A stretch of 64,000 nt of DNA from contig NZ_MUXW01000005.1 in NCBI RefSeq assembly GCF_002015085.1, forward strand, positions 62,001 to 126,000, given 5' to 3'. The notes under the pieces were generated by a model, which made no database searches, was not told where the DNA came from, and was given only the letters and a program-made list of their open reading frames with translations. This document shows positions 42,516 through 54,155 of this stretch, piece after piece. Numbering within the stretch: position 1 is the stretch's first letter; each line of letters starts with the position of its first letter. This DNA comes from Glaesserella parasuis (GTDB lineage Bacteria > Pseudomonadota > Gammaproteobacteria > Enterobacterales > Pasteurellaceae). The translations under genes were made by a program, and so were the position numbers.

Positions 42516-43171
42516 AACGTTATTATTCAGCCAGTAGTTTATTAATTACCTTGATATTATTAAGCGGTCTGTTTGCAGTCATTTTTCTCAATAAAGATAG
42601 CTTATTAAAACAAGAAAAAGTGAGCCTATTCTATTATCAGCAATATCTTACCGATAAATATCAACTTATTGAAAAGTTAGCAATAGATCCTGAAATAGAA
42701 TGCCAAAATCAGAAACAGACTAATGTTATTTTTGAGTTTAAGGTAATGAAATACAGTTTTCATTGTCAATTTTCATCTATTTTTGATCCTTTTAAACCAA
42801 CCAAAGAAAAATATATTCAAGTGGATAAAATTGAAAACTGGTTGAATTTATTACCTTATCAATCGGAAATATATAAAATCAATCATTTAGCGGAGTTGCC
42901 AGAAAGTAGTCTAGAGAATCCAAAAATTGTGATTGCATTACAAGATATTAATGAAAAGTTAGAAAAAGATTTTTACGGTATTGTCATTACCGATTATTTA
43001 TTTGATCTTACAGGAAGAAAAAGAATGTATGGCACACTTTATTCCACCTATGATAATTTACGAGAAGAAAGAAATCTCAGTTATAAAAAAGAAGTTATTC
43101 AACATCTGGAAAATAAATTTTCATCTTGGCACTATTTGCCTTATTCACGGAACATATTAGCAAATGAATAA
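42512..43171 (+). CDS. comP: competence-operon membrane protein (ComP-like)
   Basis: 219 residues with an N-terminal hydrophobic helix (SSLLITLILLSGLFAVIF) but no clear Glu+5 prepilin motif. The remainder is a soluble periplasmic domain. No enzymatic motif is seen. In H. influenzae the third gene of comNOPQ is of this size and is needed for full transformation. It overlaps both neighbours (ATGA with comO, eight bases with comQ). Confidence 0.72.
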   Translation: MKRYYSASSLLITLILLSGLFAVIFLNKDSLLKQEKVSLFYYQQYLTDKYQLIEKLAIDPEIECQNQKQTNVIFEFKVMKYSFHCQFSSIFDPFKPTKEKYIQVDKIENWLNLLPYQSEIYKINHLAELPESSLENPKIVIALQDINEKLEKDFYGIVITDYLFDLTGRKRMYGTLYSTYDNLREERNLSYKKEVIQHLENKFSSWHYLPYSRNILANE

Positions 43172-43460
43172 GCTCATTAAAGCAGAAAGCCTGACATCAT
43201 TAATGGTCGTTATGTTGATTTTTTCAGTGATATATTTAGCTTATAGCCGTTGGCAACATACGCAAAATAAGCAAAGCGCGCTTATTTTTCAGCAACAGCA
43301 AGCCCTACAAATTGCCGAAAATCAGATTGCGTTACTAATGGCAGGGAAGCCCTGTGAAAACGAAATCCGCCAAAATGAACAGATATTTAAGGTAGAATGT
43401 CGCAGTAATACACTTAAAGTCAGTTTTGCAAGCAGTGAGATTGTGATCACCAAATATTAA
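43164..43460 (+). CDS. comQ: competence pseudopilin (ComQ/PpdC-like)
   Basis: 98 residues. The N-terminal AESLTSLMVVMLIFSVIYLAY has Glu near the mature start and a pilin-like helix; GKPCENE and VECRSN provide a likely disulfide. It is the last of the four-gene com operon. In H. influenzae recC follows; here lacZ follows instead. Confidence 0.75.
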   Translation: MNKLIKAESLTSLMVVMLIFSVIYLAYSRWQHTQNKQSALIFQQQQALQIAENQIALLMAGKPCENEIRQNEQIFKVECRSNTLKVSFASSEIVITKY

Positions 43461-43518
43461 GAAATTAATGGTTTTTTGTATTGAAAGCAGTTGTATATAT
43501 GAGTTTAAGAATTGGTAA

Positions 43519-46686
<3,168 letters not shown>

Positions 46687-46703
46687 TATAAAATGACATG
46701 AGT

Positions 46704-46752
46704 AAAGTTGTGTCTATCCCTATCTGGTACAATAAAGGATAGACATAACTTT
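46704..46752. terminator. bidirectional terminator between lacZ and norM
   Basis: AAAGTTGTGTCTATCC (46704-46719) pairs with GGATAGACATAACTTT (46737-46752) with one mismatch. It lies between the convergent lacZ and norM stops. Confidence 0.75.
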
Positions 46753-46757
46753 AAGTG

Positions 46758-48149
46758 CTATTTAATAGACTCTAGTTTTTTAATTAAAATCTCTTCTGGC
46801 ATAGCCTGAATTTTCCGCATAAAGTAGAAAAATAGCCCTGCGGCTAAACTTAAGCAGACACAGAATGTCAGCCAAAATCCTGTTGCCGCCATCGGCTGAA
46901 CGATCCAATCGGTGCGAGCCAAAATAGTGCCTAGTGGCATTCCGATTAACCAGTAGCAAATTAAGGTTGTCAGCAAAATAGGTTTGGTATTTTTATAACC
47001 ACGCAAAATGCCATTGCATACCGCTTGGATAGAGTCGGGGATTTGATAGATCGCTGCAAAAATCAATAAACTAGATGCGATTGCAATAGAAGTCGGATCG
47101 CTGGTAAAGGCATAGGGGATCAGATCTTTGAGCAGTAAAATCACCATTGCCAGTCCCATTGCGACCATTGCACCCGTAAAAATGGCGTGATAAGTCAGAT
47201 ATTTTGTTTCTGCAACACGCTTTTCTCCCAACGTTTGCCCAACTAAAATGGTTGTGGCAATGCTAAATGAGAGTGGGATCATAAAAAAGAGCGAGCTGGT
47301 TTGTAAGGCAACCTGATGGCTTGCCACCACTTGTGAGCCAAGCGGTGAGATAATCAAGGAAGATGCCGCAAACAGCATCACTTCGGTAAACAGTGCAAAC
47401 CCTATCGGTGTACCAAGTTTGAACAGTTTGCTTAAGGTTGCTTTACAGGGTTTTTCGATCCATTTTTCAAATAGACGAATATCCTTTTGTGCTGGGTTGG
47501 TATAACAATAGTGTAAAATCAGCCCAAACATTACCCAGTTTACGATTGCCGTTGCCACACCACAACCGACCGCCCCTAATTCAGGCATACCCAGTTTGCC
47601 GAAAATAAAAATATAGTTGAGTGGAATATTTAAAATTAAGCCCAAAAAGGTGATGTACATCGCTGGTTTAGGGTTGGATAGTCCGTCGTTAAAACAGCGT
47701 AAGTTCACCGCAAGCAAGGCTGGAATAATCCCGACACTTAAAGCGGTAAGATAATCTTGTGCTTTTCCTGAAAAGACTTTTGGGGTATCCATCAGATCTA
47801 AAATCAAATGGGCATTGAGATAGATAAAAATTAACGGCAGGCTGAGCATCAACACAATCCAAACGCCTTGACGGATTTGATGTGCAATCAAGGAACGTTG
47901 GCTCGAACCGTTTAGATAAGAAACCGTTGGAGTAATCGCATTTAATATCCCCAACACAAATAAAAACAAGGGAAAGTAGATCGAATTACTGACCGCTATC
48001 GCCGACACATCATCATCGCTGACTAACCCAGCCATAATAATATCCGCCAGTCCCATTCCCGAAGCAGCTAATTGAGAGATGAAAATCGGGATCGAAAGTT
48101 TGAATAATTTTTGCGTATTTTCAGGATATTTCTGCCATTGAAAGTTCAT
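46758..48149 (-). CDS. MATE family multidrug efflux transporter (NorM-like)
   Basis: 463 residues with twelve predicted helices. The first half shows FKLSIPIFISQLAASGMGLADIIMAG and the repeated half begins near KLGTPIGFALFTEVMLFA, the internal duplication of MATE proteins. These export cationic drugs or dyes in exchange for sodium or protons. It is the last gene of mazE-mazF-rluA-norM; the ATG is 12 bases after the rluA stop, so transcription from the toxin-antitoxin promoter may reach it. Confidence 0.92.
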   Translation of the reverse strand: MNFQWQKYPENTQKLFKLSIPIFISQLAASGMGLADIIMAGLVSDDDVSAIAVSNSIYFPLFLFVLGILNAITPTVSYLNGSSQRSLIAHQIRQGVWIVLMLSLPLIFIYLNAHLILDLMDTPKVFSGKAQDYLTALSVGIIPALLAVNLRCFNDGLSNPKPAMYITFLGLILNIPLNYIFIFGKLGMPELGAVGCGVATAIVNWVMFGLILHYCYTNPAQKDIRLFEKWIEKPCKATLSKLFKLGTPIGFALFTEVMLFAASSLIISPLGSQVVASHQVALQTSSLFFMIPLSFSIATTILVGQTLGEKRVAETKYLTYHAIFTGAMVAMGLAMVILLLKDLIPYAFTSDPTSIAIASSLLIFAAIYQIPDSIQAVCNGILRGYKNTKPILLTTLICYWLIGMPLGTILARTDWIVQPMAATGFWLTFCVCLSLAAGLFFYFMRKIQAMPEEILIKKLESIK

Positions 48150-48161
48150 TCTATCTACCTT

Positions 48162-48830
48162 TTAAAATTCAGGTTTCGCTTCAAATGTCATCAGTTCTTG
48201 CGTAACTGGGTGCGTAATGGTTAATGCTTCTGCGTGTAAACAGAGCCTTGGCGATAGACTTTTTGCCAACGGATTTGCATAAAATTTATCCCCTACAATT
48301 GGATGACCTAAGGCTAAACAGTGTACGCGTAATTGGTGTGAACGCCCAGTATAAGGGGTTAATGTCACCCTTGTGGTGTTATTGGGATAATGTGCAAGAA
48401 TTTCATAGAAAGTAACCGCTTGTTTGCCCCGTTCGTAGCAAATTTTTTGGCGTGGACGATTTTCCCAGTCGCAAATTAACGGAAAATTCATTGTCCCCGT
48501 ATCGCCAACTTTTTCGCCTAATTTGCCCCAAACTAACGCTTGATAGTGCTTTTTCGGCTCACGTTCACGAAATTGACGTTTGAGTTCTTTTTCCGCCTGT
48601 TTGCTTAATGCAAACAACAAAATACCGCTTGTCGCCATATCTAAACGGTGAGCAGGCTCAGTAAAACCATATTTCTGTTGTACACGCACCATCGCACTGT
48701 CTTGATATTCAGGGCGATTTCCAGGAACAGAAAGTAAGCCACTTGGTTTATTAATCACTAAAATATGATTATCACAATAAACTTCGTCAAGCCAAGGTTC
48801 AACAGGGGGATTGTATTCGATTAATGCCAT
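48162..48830 (-). CDS. rluA: rRNA/tRNA pseudouridine synthase RluA
   Basis: 222 residues, matching E. coli RluA (219). The catalytic Asp lies in AHRLDMATSGILLFA and the C-terminal block is TPYTGRSHQLRVHCLALGHPIVGD. No S4 domain is present, as expected for RluA rather than RluB-F. It converts U746 of 23S rRNA and U32 of some tRNAs. It starts five bases after the mazF stop. Confidence 0.93.
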   Translation of the reverse strand: MALIEYNPPVEPWLDEVYCDNHILVINKPSGLLSVPGNRPEYQDSAMVRVQQKYGFTEPAHRLDMATSGILLFALSKQAEKELKRQFREREPKKHYQALVWGKLGEKVGDTGTMNFPLICDWENRPRQKICYERGKQAVTFYEILAHYPNNTTRVTLTPYTGRSHQLRVHCLALGHPIVGDKFYANPLAKSLSPRLCLHAEALTITHPVTQELMTFEAKPEF

Positions 48831-48835
48831 AGAAA

Positions 48836-49180
48836 TTATTCACTGATTTGTAGCAAAGTCGCAATTTTAGCTTTTACTTCGCTTAACTGATGATGGTTAA
48901 TTTTACCTTTAAATTTAGCGTGACGAATACGCCAGTCAAGGCTTTTAATTTGATCGGAAAGCACAACATTTTGGGGGGTACCTGCAATATTGACTTCGAA
49001 AGGATAGCCTTTTACTTTTGTTGTGAGCGGGCAGCAAATTAACAACCCTGTTTGACGATTATAAATCGTGGGCGTTAACACTAATGCTGGACGATGGCCA
49101 GCTTGTTCATGTCCTGCTTGCGGATCAAAATCAAGCCAAATAATATCACCAACGTCAGGGATATACTCTTGAGTAGTCAT
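48836..49180 (-). CDS. mazF: type II toxin, MazF/PemK-family endoribonuclease
   Basis: 114 residues. The N-terminal strand VGDIIWLDFDPQAGHEQAGHRPALVL, with the catalytic Arg in HRPALV and the Thr in CPLTTK, is the PemK/MazF barrel. It cleaves mRNA at short motifs. Its ATG overlaps the mazE stop by four bases, the usual antitoxin-toxin layout. It is followed closely by rluA and norM. Confidence 0.92.
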   Translation of the reverse strand: MTTQEYIPDVGDIIWLDFDPQAGHEQAGHRPALVLTPTIYNRQTGLLICCPLTTKVKGYPFEVNIAGTPQNVVLSDQIKSLDWRIRHAKFKGKINHHQLSEVKAKIATLLQISE

Positions 49181-49416
49181 AGCATTTCCTTGCCAACAGG
49201 CTTGCCAAAATCGACTTCATTGTGCAAATTATCTTCAGTAATACCTGAAAGAAGTTGCTCTAAATTATATTTAGGTTTAATCGGCTCAATAATTAGGCGA
49301 CCATCAACTTCTTGAATATCGACTAAACTCTCTGCCTGTAATTTCAATGAATTAGATAATAAAGCAGGAATGCGAATGCCTACGCTATTTCCCCATTTTT
49401 TGACAGCCACTTGCAT
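49177..49416 (-). CDS. mazE: type II antitoxin, MazE/AbrB family
   Basis: 79 residues from the ATG at 49416, preceded by AAAGGAACC; an ATG eight codons upstream lies in the promoter dyad. The AbrB swapped-hairpin domain is seen as VAVKKWGNSVGIRIPALL, and the acidic tail (ITEDNLHNEVDFGKPVG) is the toxin-binding part. It neutralises MazF and represses its own promoter. Coupled to mazF by ATGA. Confidence 0.92.
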   Translation of the reverse strand: MQVAVKKWGNSVGIRIPALLSNSLKLQAESLVDIQEVDGRLIIEPIKPKYNLEQLLSGITEDNLHNEVDFGKPVGKEML

Positions 49417-49432
49417 ATAGGTTCCTTTAAAA

Positions 49433-49447
49433 TTATACAAAGTATAA
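49433..49447. promoter_or_regulatory. mazEF promoter dyad, probable MazE operator
   Basis: TTATAC-AAA-GTATAA is a perfect dyad 17 bases before the mazE start. Read on the minus strand it contains TATACT and TATAAT, both usable as a -10, so a bound MazE-MazF complex would cover the promoter. Confidence 0.6.
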
Positions 49448-49519
49448 CTCTGCGGATTATAGAGAAACTGTCGCCATTTGCCAACTTTTTCTATAATTTC
49501 TATCTGTTGCAGAAATCTC

Positions 49520-49547
49520 TTGTTTTTTATAAAAAATAGCGTATCTT
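49520..49547 (+). promoter_or_regulatory. putative promoter of the PhnD-like transporter operon
   Basis: TTGTTT (49520-49525) and TATCTT (49542-49547) with 16-bp spacing, 55 bases before the start. Sequence match only. Confidence 0.4.
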
Positions 49548-49601
49548 TTGCACGTTCATTTTGAACATTACAATTTATTTACATTTCTTTTGGAGAACAC
49601 C

Positions 49602-50477
49602 ATGAAACCGCTTTTTGCAAGTTTTGCAACTGCTTTCACCGCTCTCAGCGTGCTGTTTAGCTCAGTTGCTATCGCATCACCTTCCGATAAAACCTTTAAA
49701 ATCAGTGCTATTCCTGACTATAACGCTGCCGAAATGACCCGTTCATTCGACAGTTTTGCTGAGTATTTAGGCAAAGAAACAGGGTTAAAGGTGCAATACG
49801 TACCTGTCACCGATTATGCTGCCGTAGTCACCGCATTCCGTCGTGGTGAAATTGATTTAGTCTGGTTCGGTGGTTTAACGGGGGTACAAGCTCGTGCCAA
49901 AGTGCAAGGTGCTGAAGCTATCGCACAACGTCCGCAAGATGAGAAATTTAAGTCCGTCTTTATCAAGCAAAAAGGCTTAGATAATGTGAAAGAGATTAAA
50001 GATGTTAAAGGTCACACCCTTGCTTTTGGTAGCGAAAGTTCGACATCAGGTCATTTAATGCCTCGCTTTTTCTTAACGGAAGCTGGAATTAACCCTGAAA
50101 AAGACTTAGACGCTCAACCGACTTACAGTGGTTCGCACGATAAAACCTACGGCTTAGTAGAAGCAGGTTCAGTGCAAATCGGTGCAGTAAATAAGCAGTA
50201 CTGGGATAAAATGGCAAAAGAAGGCAAGGTTAATCACGATAAAGTCGAGCTTTTTTACACCACACCAGATTACTATGATTACAACTGGACCATTAATCTT
50301 GTTGATAAAAAATTTGGTGACGGTACCAAAGAGAAAGTCAAAGCTGCATTATTAAAAGCCGATGCGTCAAGCTCGCAGGTGATGAATTTACTCTCTGCCG
50401 AGAAGTTTATCCCAACGCAAAACAGCAACTATCAAGATATTGAGAAAGTGGCGAAAGAGCTGAAGTTGATTAAATAA
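49602..50477 (+). CDS. PhnD-like ABC transporter substrate-binding protein (putative selenate type)
   Basis: 291 residues from the ATG at 49602 (TTTGGAG upstream), beginning a signal peptide that ends near VAIASPSDKTF. The body is a PhnD/SsuA-type bilobal protein: ISAIPDYNAAEMTRSFDSFA, VTAFRRGEIDLVWFGGLTGVQARA, GSESSTSGHLMPRFFL. This set resembles the family labelled putative selenate transporter binding protein rather than true PhnD, since no phn lyase genes are present. Substrate remains unproven. Downstream are its ATPase and two permeases. Confidence 0.85.
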   Translation: MKPLFASFATAFTALSVLFSSVAIASPSDKTFKISAIPDYNAAEMTRSFDSFAEYLGKETGLKVQYVPVTDYAAVVTAFRRGEIDLVWFGGLTGVQARAKVQGAEAIAQRPQDEKFKSVFIKQKGLDNVKEIKDVKGHTLAFGSESSTSGHLMPRFFLTEAGINPEKDLDAQPTYSGSHDKTYGLVEAGSVQIGAVNKQYWDKMAKEGKVNHDKVELFYTTPDYYDYNWTINLVDKKFGDGTKEKVKAALLKADASSSQVMNLLSAEKFIPTQNSNYQDIEKVAKELKLIK

Positions 50478-50484
50478 TGTTATT

Positions 50485-50552
50485 TTGTAGGGTGGGTCTT
50501 GACCCACCATTTAAAATCACATTCATGTGGTGGGTCAAGCCCCACCCTACAA
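50485..50552. repeat. REP/MITE-like inverted repeat ('TAGGGTGGG...CCCACC' type)
   Basis: Two 25-base arms (50485-50509 and 50528-50552), starting TTGTAGGGTGGGTC and ending GACCCACC- or GCCCCACCCTACAA-like, are inverted copies that differ at one base. Each arm also contains a small GGGTC/GACCC hairpin. It sits between the binding-protein gene and its ATPase and may stabilise the upstream mRNA. Confidence 0.75.
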
Positions 50553-50588
50553 TATTGACCTGTAAGCAACATAGACAATAATTCCTGT

Positions 50589-51338
50589 ATGCAATCTCTC
50601 TTATCATTCCACCACACCACCAAACATTTCGGCAAGCAAGCCGTTTTAGACGACATCTGTTTAACCATTCATTCAGGTGAAATCGTGGCATTAGTTGGGC
50701 CGAGCGGTTCGGGGAAATCGACATTAATGAATAGCATTATGCGTTCCGTGCCTTTAACAAGCGGTGAGATTTGGCTGGAAAATTGCAATATTCAAGATTA
50801 CCCAGATAACAAACAGTTTGCTCAACAAGTCGGTATGCTTCATCAACAGTATGATTTAGTCAAACAACTGGAAGTTATCCACAATGTCTTGGCTGGCAGG
50901 CTGAACCAGTGGGGATTTTGGCAATCCTTATTCTCTTTGGTTAAACCGCAAGAAAGACATCTTGCCGAGCAAGCACTTGCTGCCGTTGGGCTACTGGATA
51001 AAATCGATCAGCCAACTGCCGAGCTGTCAGGTGGTGAGCAGCAGCGTGTTGCAATAGCTCGTCTGTTAGTACAAAACCCTAAATTGATTTTAGCTGATGA
51101 ACCAGTGTCCGCACTCGATCCTGTTAATGCACAAAATGTCTTGGCATTATTGACAGGGCTGGTGAGAGAGCAGGGGAAAACATTGATTGCCAGTATGCAT
51201 TCGGTGGAATATGCCAAAGCCTATTTTGATCGTATGATCGGCATTAAACAGGGAAAAATTGTGTTTGATTTGCAAACAGAGCAAGTCACTCAAGAGCAAC
51301 TTAATGTCTTATACGGATTGGTAAAAAATGAAACATAA
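50589..51338 (+). CDS. PhnC-like ABC transporter ATP-binding protein
   Basis: 249 residues. Walker A GPSGSGKST, Q-loop MLHQQYDLV, signature LSGGEQQRVAIA, Walker B LILADEPVSAL, and H-loop His in ASMHSVEYA are all present. It energises the importer with the two permeases that follow. The REP-like repeat lies just upstream. Its 3' end overlaps the first permease by 11 bases, so the three are one unit. Confidence 0.93.
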   Translation: MQSLLSFHHTTKHFGKQAVLDDICLTIHSGEIVALVGPSGSGKSTLMNSIMRSVPLTSGEIWLENCNIQDYPDNKQFAQQVGMLHQQYDLVKQLEVIHNVLAGRLNQWGFWQSLFSLVKPQERHLAEQALAAVGLLDKIDQPTAELSGGEQQRVAIARLLVQNPKLILADEPVSALDPVNAQNVLALLTGLVREQGKTLIASMHSVEYAKAYFDRMIGIKQGKIVFDLQTEQVTQEQLNVLYGLVKNET

Positions 51339-52113
51339 CCGACCGCTTGGACTAAATGAACGGCGAAATTTGCTTACGGGTATGTTGTTGCTTGCATTTT
51401 TGTTGAGCCTATTTGCCGTCGATAACGACAAAGGGTTGATGCATTCTGGTGGTTGGGCAACGCTTACTCGACTATTTTCCAGCTTATTGTCCCCTGACTT
51501 TTCTGCTGATTTACTGAAACTCGCCTTGCAATCCACTTGGCTCACTTTTGCTTATGCCTTGATTACACTCTCTTTGTCTATGTTTGGTGGATTTTGCTTA
51601 AGCATTTTTGCTTCTGGTGTGCTGTTTCGTTCACTCATTTTGCAGGGGGCTGCCCGTGCGATATTGGGCTTTCTACGTGCTATTCACGAATTGATTTGGG
51701 CATGGTTCTTTGTTGCGGCTGTCGGGTTAAATCCGATAGGTGCAGTGTTTGCCCTTGCTATTCCTTATTCTGGCTACTTAGGCAAAATCTATGCAGATAC
51801 GTTACAAGCGGTGCCTTCCAAACCTATTTTTGCGTTAAAAGAAGCAGGGGCAACGCCGATGCAATGTTTGATTTATGGCTATCTACCCCAAGCCTTGCCG
51901 ACGATGTTGAGCTATACCATGTATCGCCTTGAATGTGCTATTCGTTCTTCGTCGGTACTTTCTTTTGTCGGTTTAGGGGGGATCGGTATGCAAATTCAGC
52001 TTTCTTTACAAGATCTGAAATATGATCAGGTTTGGACATTCTTGATCTTCCTTATCGGGTTAATCGTTCTGGTTGACCGCTGGAGCTATGCCATCAGGAG
52101 CCGAGTAAAATGA
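51328..52113 (+). CDS. PhnE-like ABC transporter permease 1
   Basis: 261 residues, about six helices. The loop facing the ATPase is seen as PSKPIFALKEAGATPMQCLIYGYLPQALP, the EAA-type motif (EAGAT..Q.L..G.LP). PhnE-type permeases pair with PhnC ATPases. It overlaps the ATPase gene upstream and shares ATGA with the second permease. Confidence 0.9.
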   Translation: MKHNRPLGLNERRNLLTGMLLLAFLLSLFAVDNDKGLMHSGGWATLTRLFSSLLSPDFSADLLKLALQSTWLTFAYALITLSLSMFGGFCLSIFASGVLFRSLILQGAARAILGFLRAIHELIWAWFFVAAVGLNPIGAVFALAIPYSGYLGKIYADTLQAVPSKPIFALKEAGATPMQCLIYGYLPQALPTMLSYTMYRLECAIRSSSVLSFVGLGGIGMQIQLSLQDLKYDQVWTFLIFLIGLIVLVDRWSYAIRSRVK

Positions 52114-52958
52114 GAAAACATATCGACCGCTATTTTATCCGCTATTCATTTTGGGCTGTGTTAGGACTTATCGGGCTGTCGTGGGGCTATATTCTTAAAG
52201 ATCAACCCACTGCACTGAGTGAACTGTTTCGAGCGGAAAATTGGGATTATCTCACGGAATTTTTAGCTGGAATGGCTGGCATAGGTGAAGATCTTCCAGC
52301 CTATCTTGACCCTGAAATGTGGCAAAAAGCCCTATGGCTCTCGTGGGAAACCTTTGTGATGAGTATTCTGGCAACAGGGATTGCAGGCATGACAATGTTC
52401 CTTTTGGTTCTGCCGTCCGCTCGCAACGTGGCACAAGGACACTTTCGCCACAGAACATACTGGTATCACCGTGCCGCCTATTATCTCAGTCGGGGGTTAT
52501 TTCTGTTTAGTCGATCCGTACCCGAATTAATGTGGGCGATGATTTTAGTCTTTATCTTCAAACCAGGGATCATTCCAGGTGCATTAGCATTAGCCATTCA
52601 CAATTTCGGTGTATTAGGCAAACTGTGCAGCGAAGTGGTTGAAGATATGGATGAAAAACCGATACACCATTTAATGCAAAACGGAGCTTCGCAAAACCAA
52701 ATTCTGTTTTACGGGATTTATCCTGCGGTGATGCGTGCTTTTCTCAATTACATTCTTTATCGTATGGAAAACATTATTCGGGCGACATTGATTGTCGGTT
52801 TTGTCGGGGCAAGTGGCTTAGGTATGCAGTTCAAGCTGGCGATGAGTTTTTTCCATTACTCTGAAATTACCCTTTATCTGCTCTGTTATTTGCTGTTAGT
52901 TTATGTGATCGATGCACTGTCGGCGTTGGCAAAGAAATTTATTGCAGAAAAAAATTGA
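52110..52958 (+). CDS. PhnE-like ABC transporter permease 2
   Basis: 282 residues with about six helices. The cytoplasmic loop DEKPIHHLMQNGASQNQILFYGIYPAVM is the EAA-type motif of the second subunit, and the final GFVGASGLGMQFKLAMSFF is typical of PhnE. Two unequal permeases together make the heterodimeric channel. It is last in the four-gene operon. Confidence 0.9.
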   Translation: MRKHIDRYFIRYSFWAVLGLIGLSWGYILKDQPTALSELFRAENWDYLTEFLAGMAGIGEDLPAYLDPEMWQKALWLSWETFVMSILATGIAGMTMFLLVLPSARNVAQGHFRHRTYWYHRAAYYLSRGLFLFSRSVPELMWAMILVFIFKPGIIPGALALAIHNFGVLGKLCSEVVEDMDEKPIHHLMQNGASQNQILFYGIYPAVMRAFLNYILYRMENIIRATLIVGFVGASGLGMQFKLAMSFFHYSEITLYLLCYLLLVYVIDALSALAKKFIAEKN

Positions 52959-53028
52959 ATTATTTTGATAACATAATGTCTACTCTTTATTATTTTTTAT
53001 TAACCAAATTAACCAAAAGGAAAGCAAT

Positions 53029-53721
53029 ATGAATTTTAATAGCATTTTAAACGGCGTTTTAAAATCTGTCGGCAACACCGCTAATCAAAGTAAATCGGAC
53101 TTAGGTAACGTATTAAGCTCTGTATTGGGTTCTGCCAAAAATACTGCCGGTGAGATCAAATCGGGCAACGTAGATACTATTACCAAAGTTGGCGGCGGTG
53201 CCGCATTGGTCGGTATTCTATCGATGGTGTTAGGCAGAAACGGCGGGGCTAATTTGACTAAACTCGGATCTTTAGCCGCACTTGGCGGACTGGCTTACAA
53301 AGCCTATCAAGATTACCAAAAGAACCAAGCGACAATTCAAACCACAGAGCTGAGCCAAGCGGCTTTTGAAGCGGACAGCTCTGAAGAGAAGGGAGCAATT
53401 ATTTTACGTACAATGCTTGCAGCTGCATTAGCAGACGGTGAGCTGGATGAGAACGAAGAAGCTTTAATCTTAAAAGAGGGCGGTAATGACCCTGAATTAC
53501 AACAATGGTTACTGCATGAAATGCACGAGCCAGTATCCGTGAATGAAATTGCAAAAACTGTCGGAAACGACACCGCTTTAGCGGCACAAGTTTACCTCGC
53601 TGCACGCTTGGTCTGTCAAGAGCTCTCTAGAAAAGAGATCGTATTTTTATCCCACTTAGCCGAGAAGCTAAATTTAAACGAAAATTTTGTAGAACAATTA
53701 GAAAAACGGGCTGGATTCTAA
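53029..53721 (+). CDS. yebE: DUF533 / YebE-type tellurite-resistance-like protein
   Basis: 230 residues. The N-terminal 50 residues are Ser/Asn/Lys-rich; a glycine-rich hydrophobic stretch follows (GGGAALVGILSMVLGRNGG, and LGSLAALGGLAYKAY). The C-terminal 120 residues are TerB-like helices (AALADGELDENEEALILKEG, with acidic residues that could bind metal). It resembles E. coli YebE. Function is unknown. AAAGGAAAG precedes the ATG. It borders the oriC-like region. Confidence 0.9.
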   Translation: MNFNSILNGVLKSVGNTANQSKSDLGNVLSSVLGSAKNTAGEIKSGNVDTITKVGGGAALVGILSMVLGRNGGANLTKLGSLAALGGLAYKAYQDYQKNQATIQTTELSQAAFEADSSEEKGAIILRTMLAAALADGELDENEEALILKEGGNDPELQQWLLHEMHEPVSVNEIAKTVGNDTALAAQVYLAARLVCQELSRKEIVFLSHLAEKLNLNENFVEQLEKRAGF

Positions 53722-53910
53722 CATTAAACATGATTTTCCCACAAATTCACTATTTTGATAGTTGTTAATGTTTATATTATGTTTAATAAATGAGCACTTG
53801 TTTTTTCTGATAAGAAGAATAAAATAACATATTGTTTTTTAAAGGGAAAAATCAAAATATCTGGGCTAATTTTAGGTTATACACGATCATTATCCCGATC
53901 TATCACAATT

Positions 53911-53919
53911 TTATCCACA
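53911..53919 (+). other. DnaA box (perfect)
   Basis: TTATCCACA, exact match to the consensus; the next eight bases continue as GGGAATGG, leading into the reverse-strand variant TGGGGATAA. Confidence 0.8.
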
Positions 53920-54115
53920 GGGAATGGGGATAAAAGCATATCAAATGTGAATAGAATGGCAATTTAGTCTGAAAAATGGCTAAGTTATTCTAGAAAGCAA
54001 ACAAAATGAGCGATCAAATGTGTGCTTATACAGTGAAAAGGGATCAAAAATGATCGAGAACAGGAAATAAGATCTAAAGAGAGATCAAGCGGTTAGATCG
54101 TTTATCCCAAAAAAG

Positions 54116-54155
54116 TTATCAACAAATTTCCAAGTTATCCACAGAGTTATCCACC
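54116..54155 (+). other. cluster of three DnaA boxes
   Basis: TTATCAACA (54116), TTATCCACA (54135, perfect) and TTATCCACC (54147) are tandem on the plus strand in 40 bp. Confidence 0.8.
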
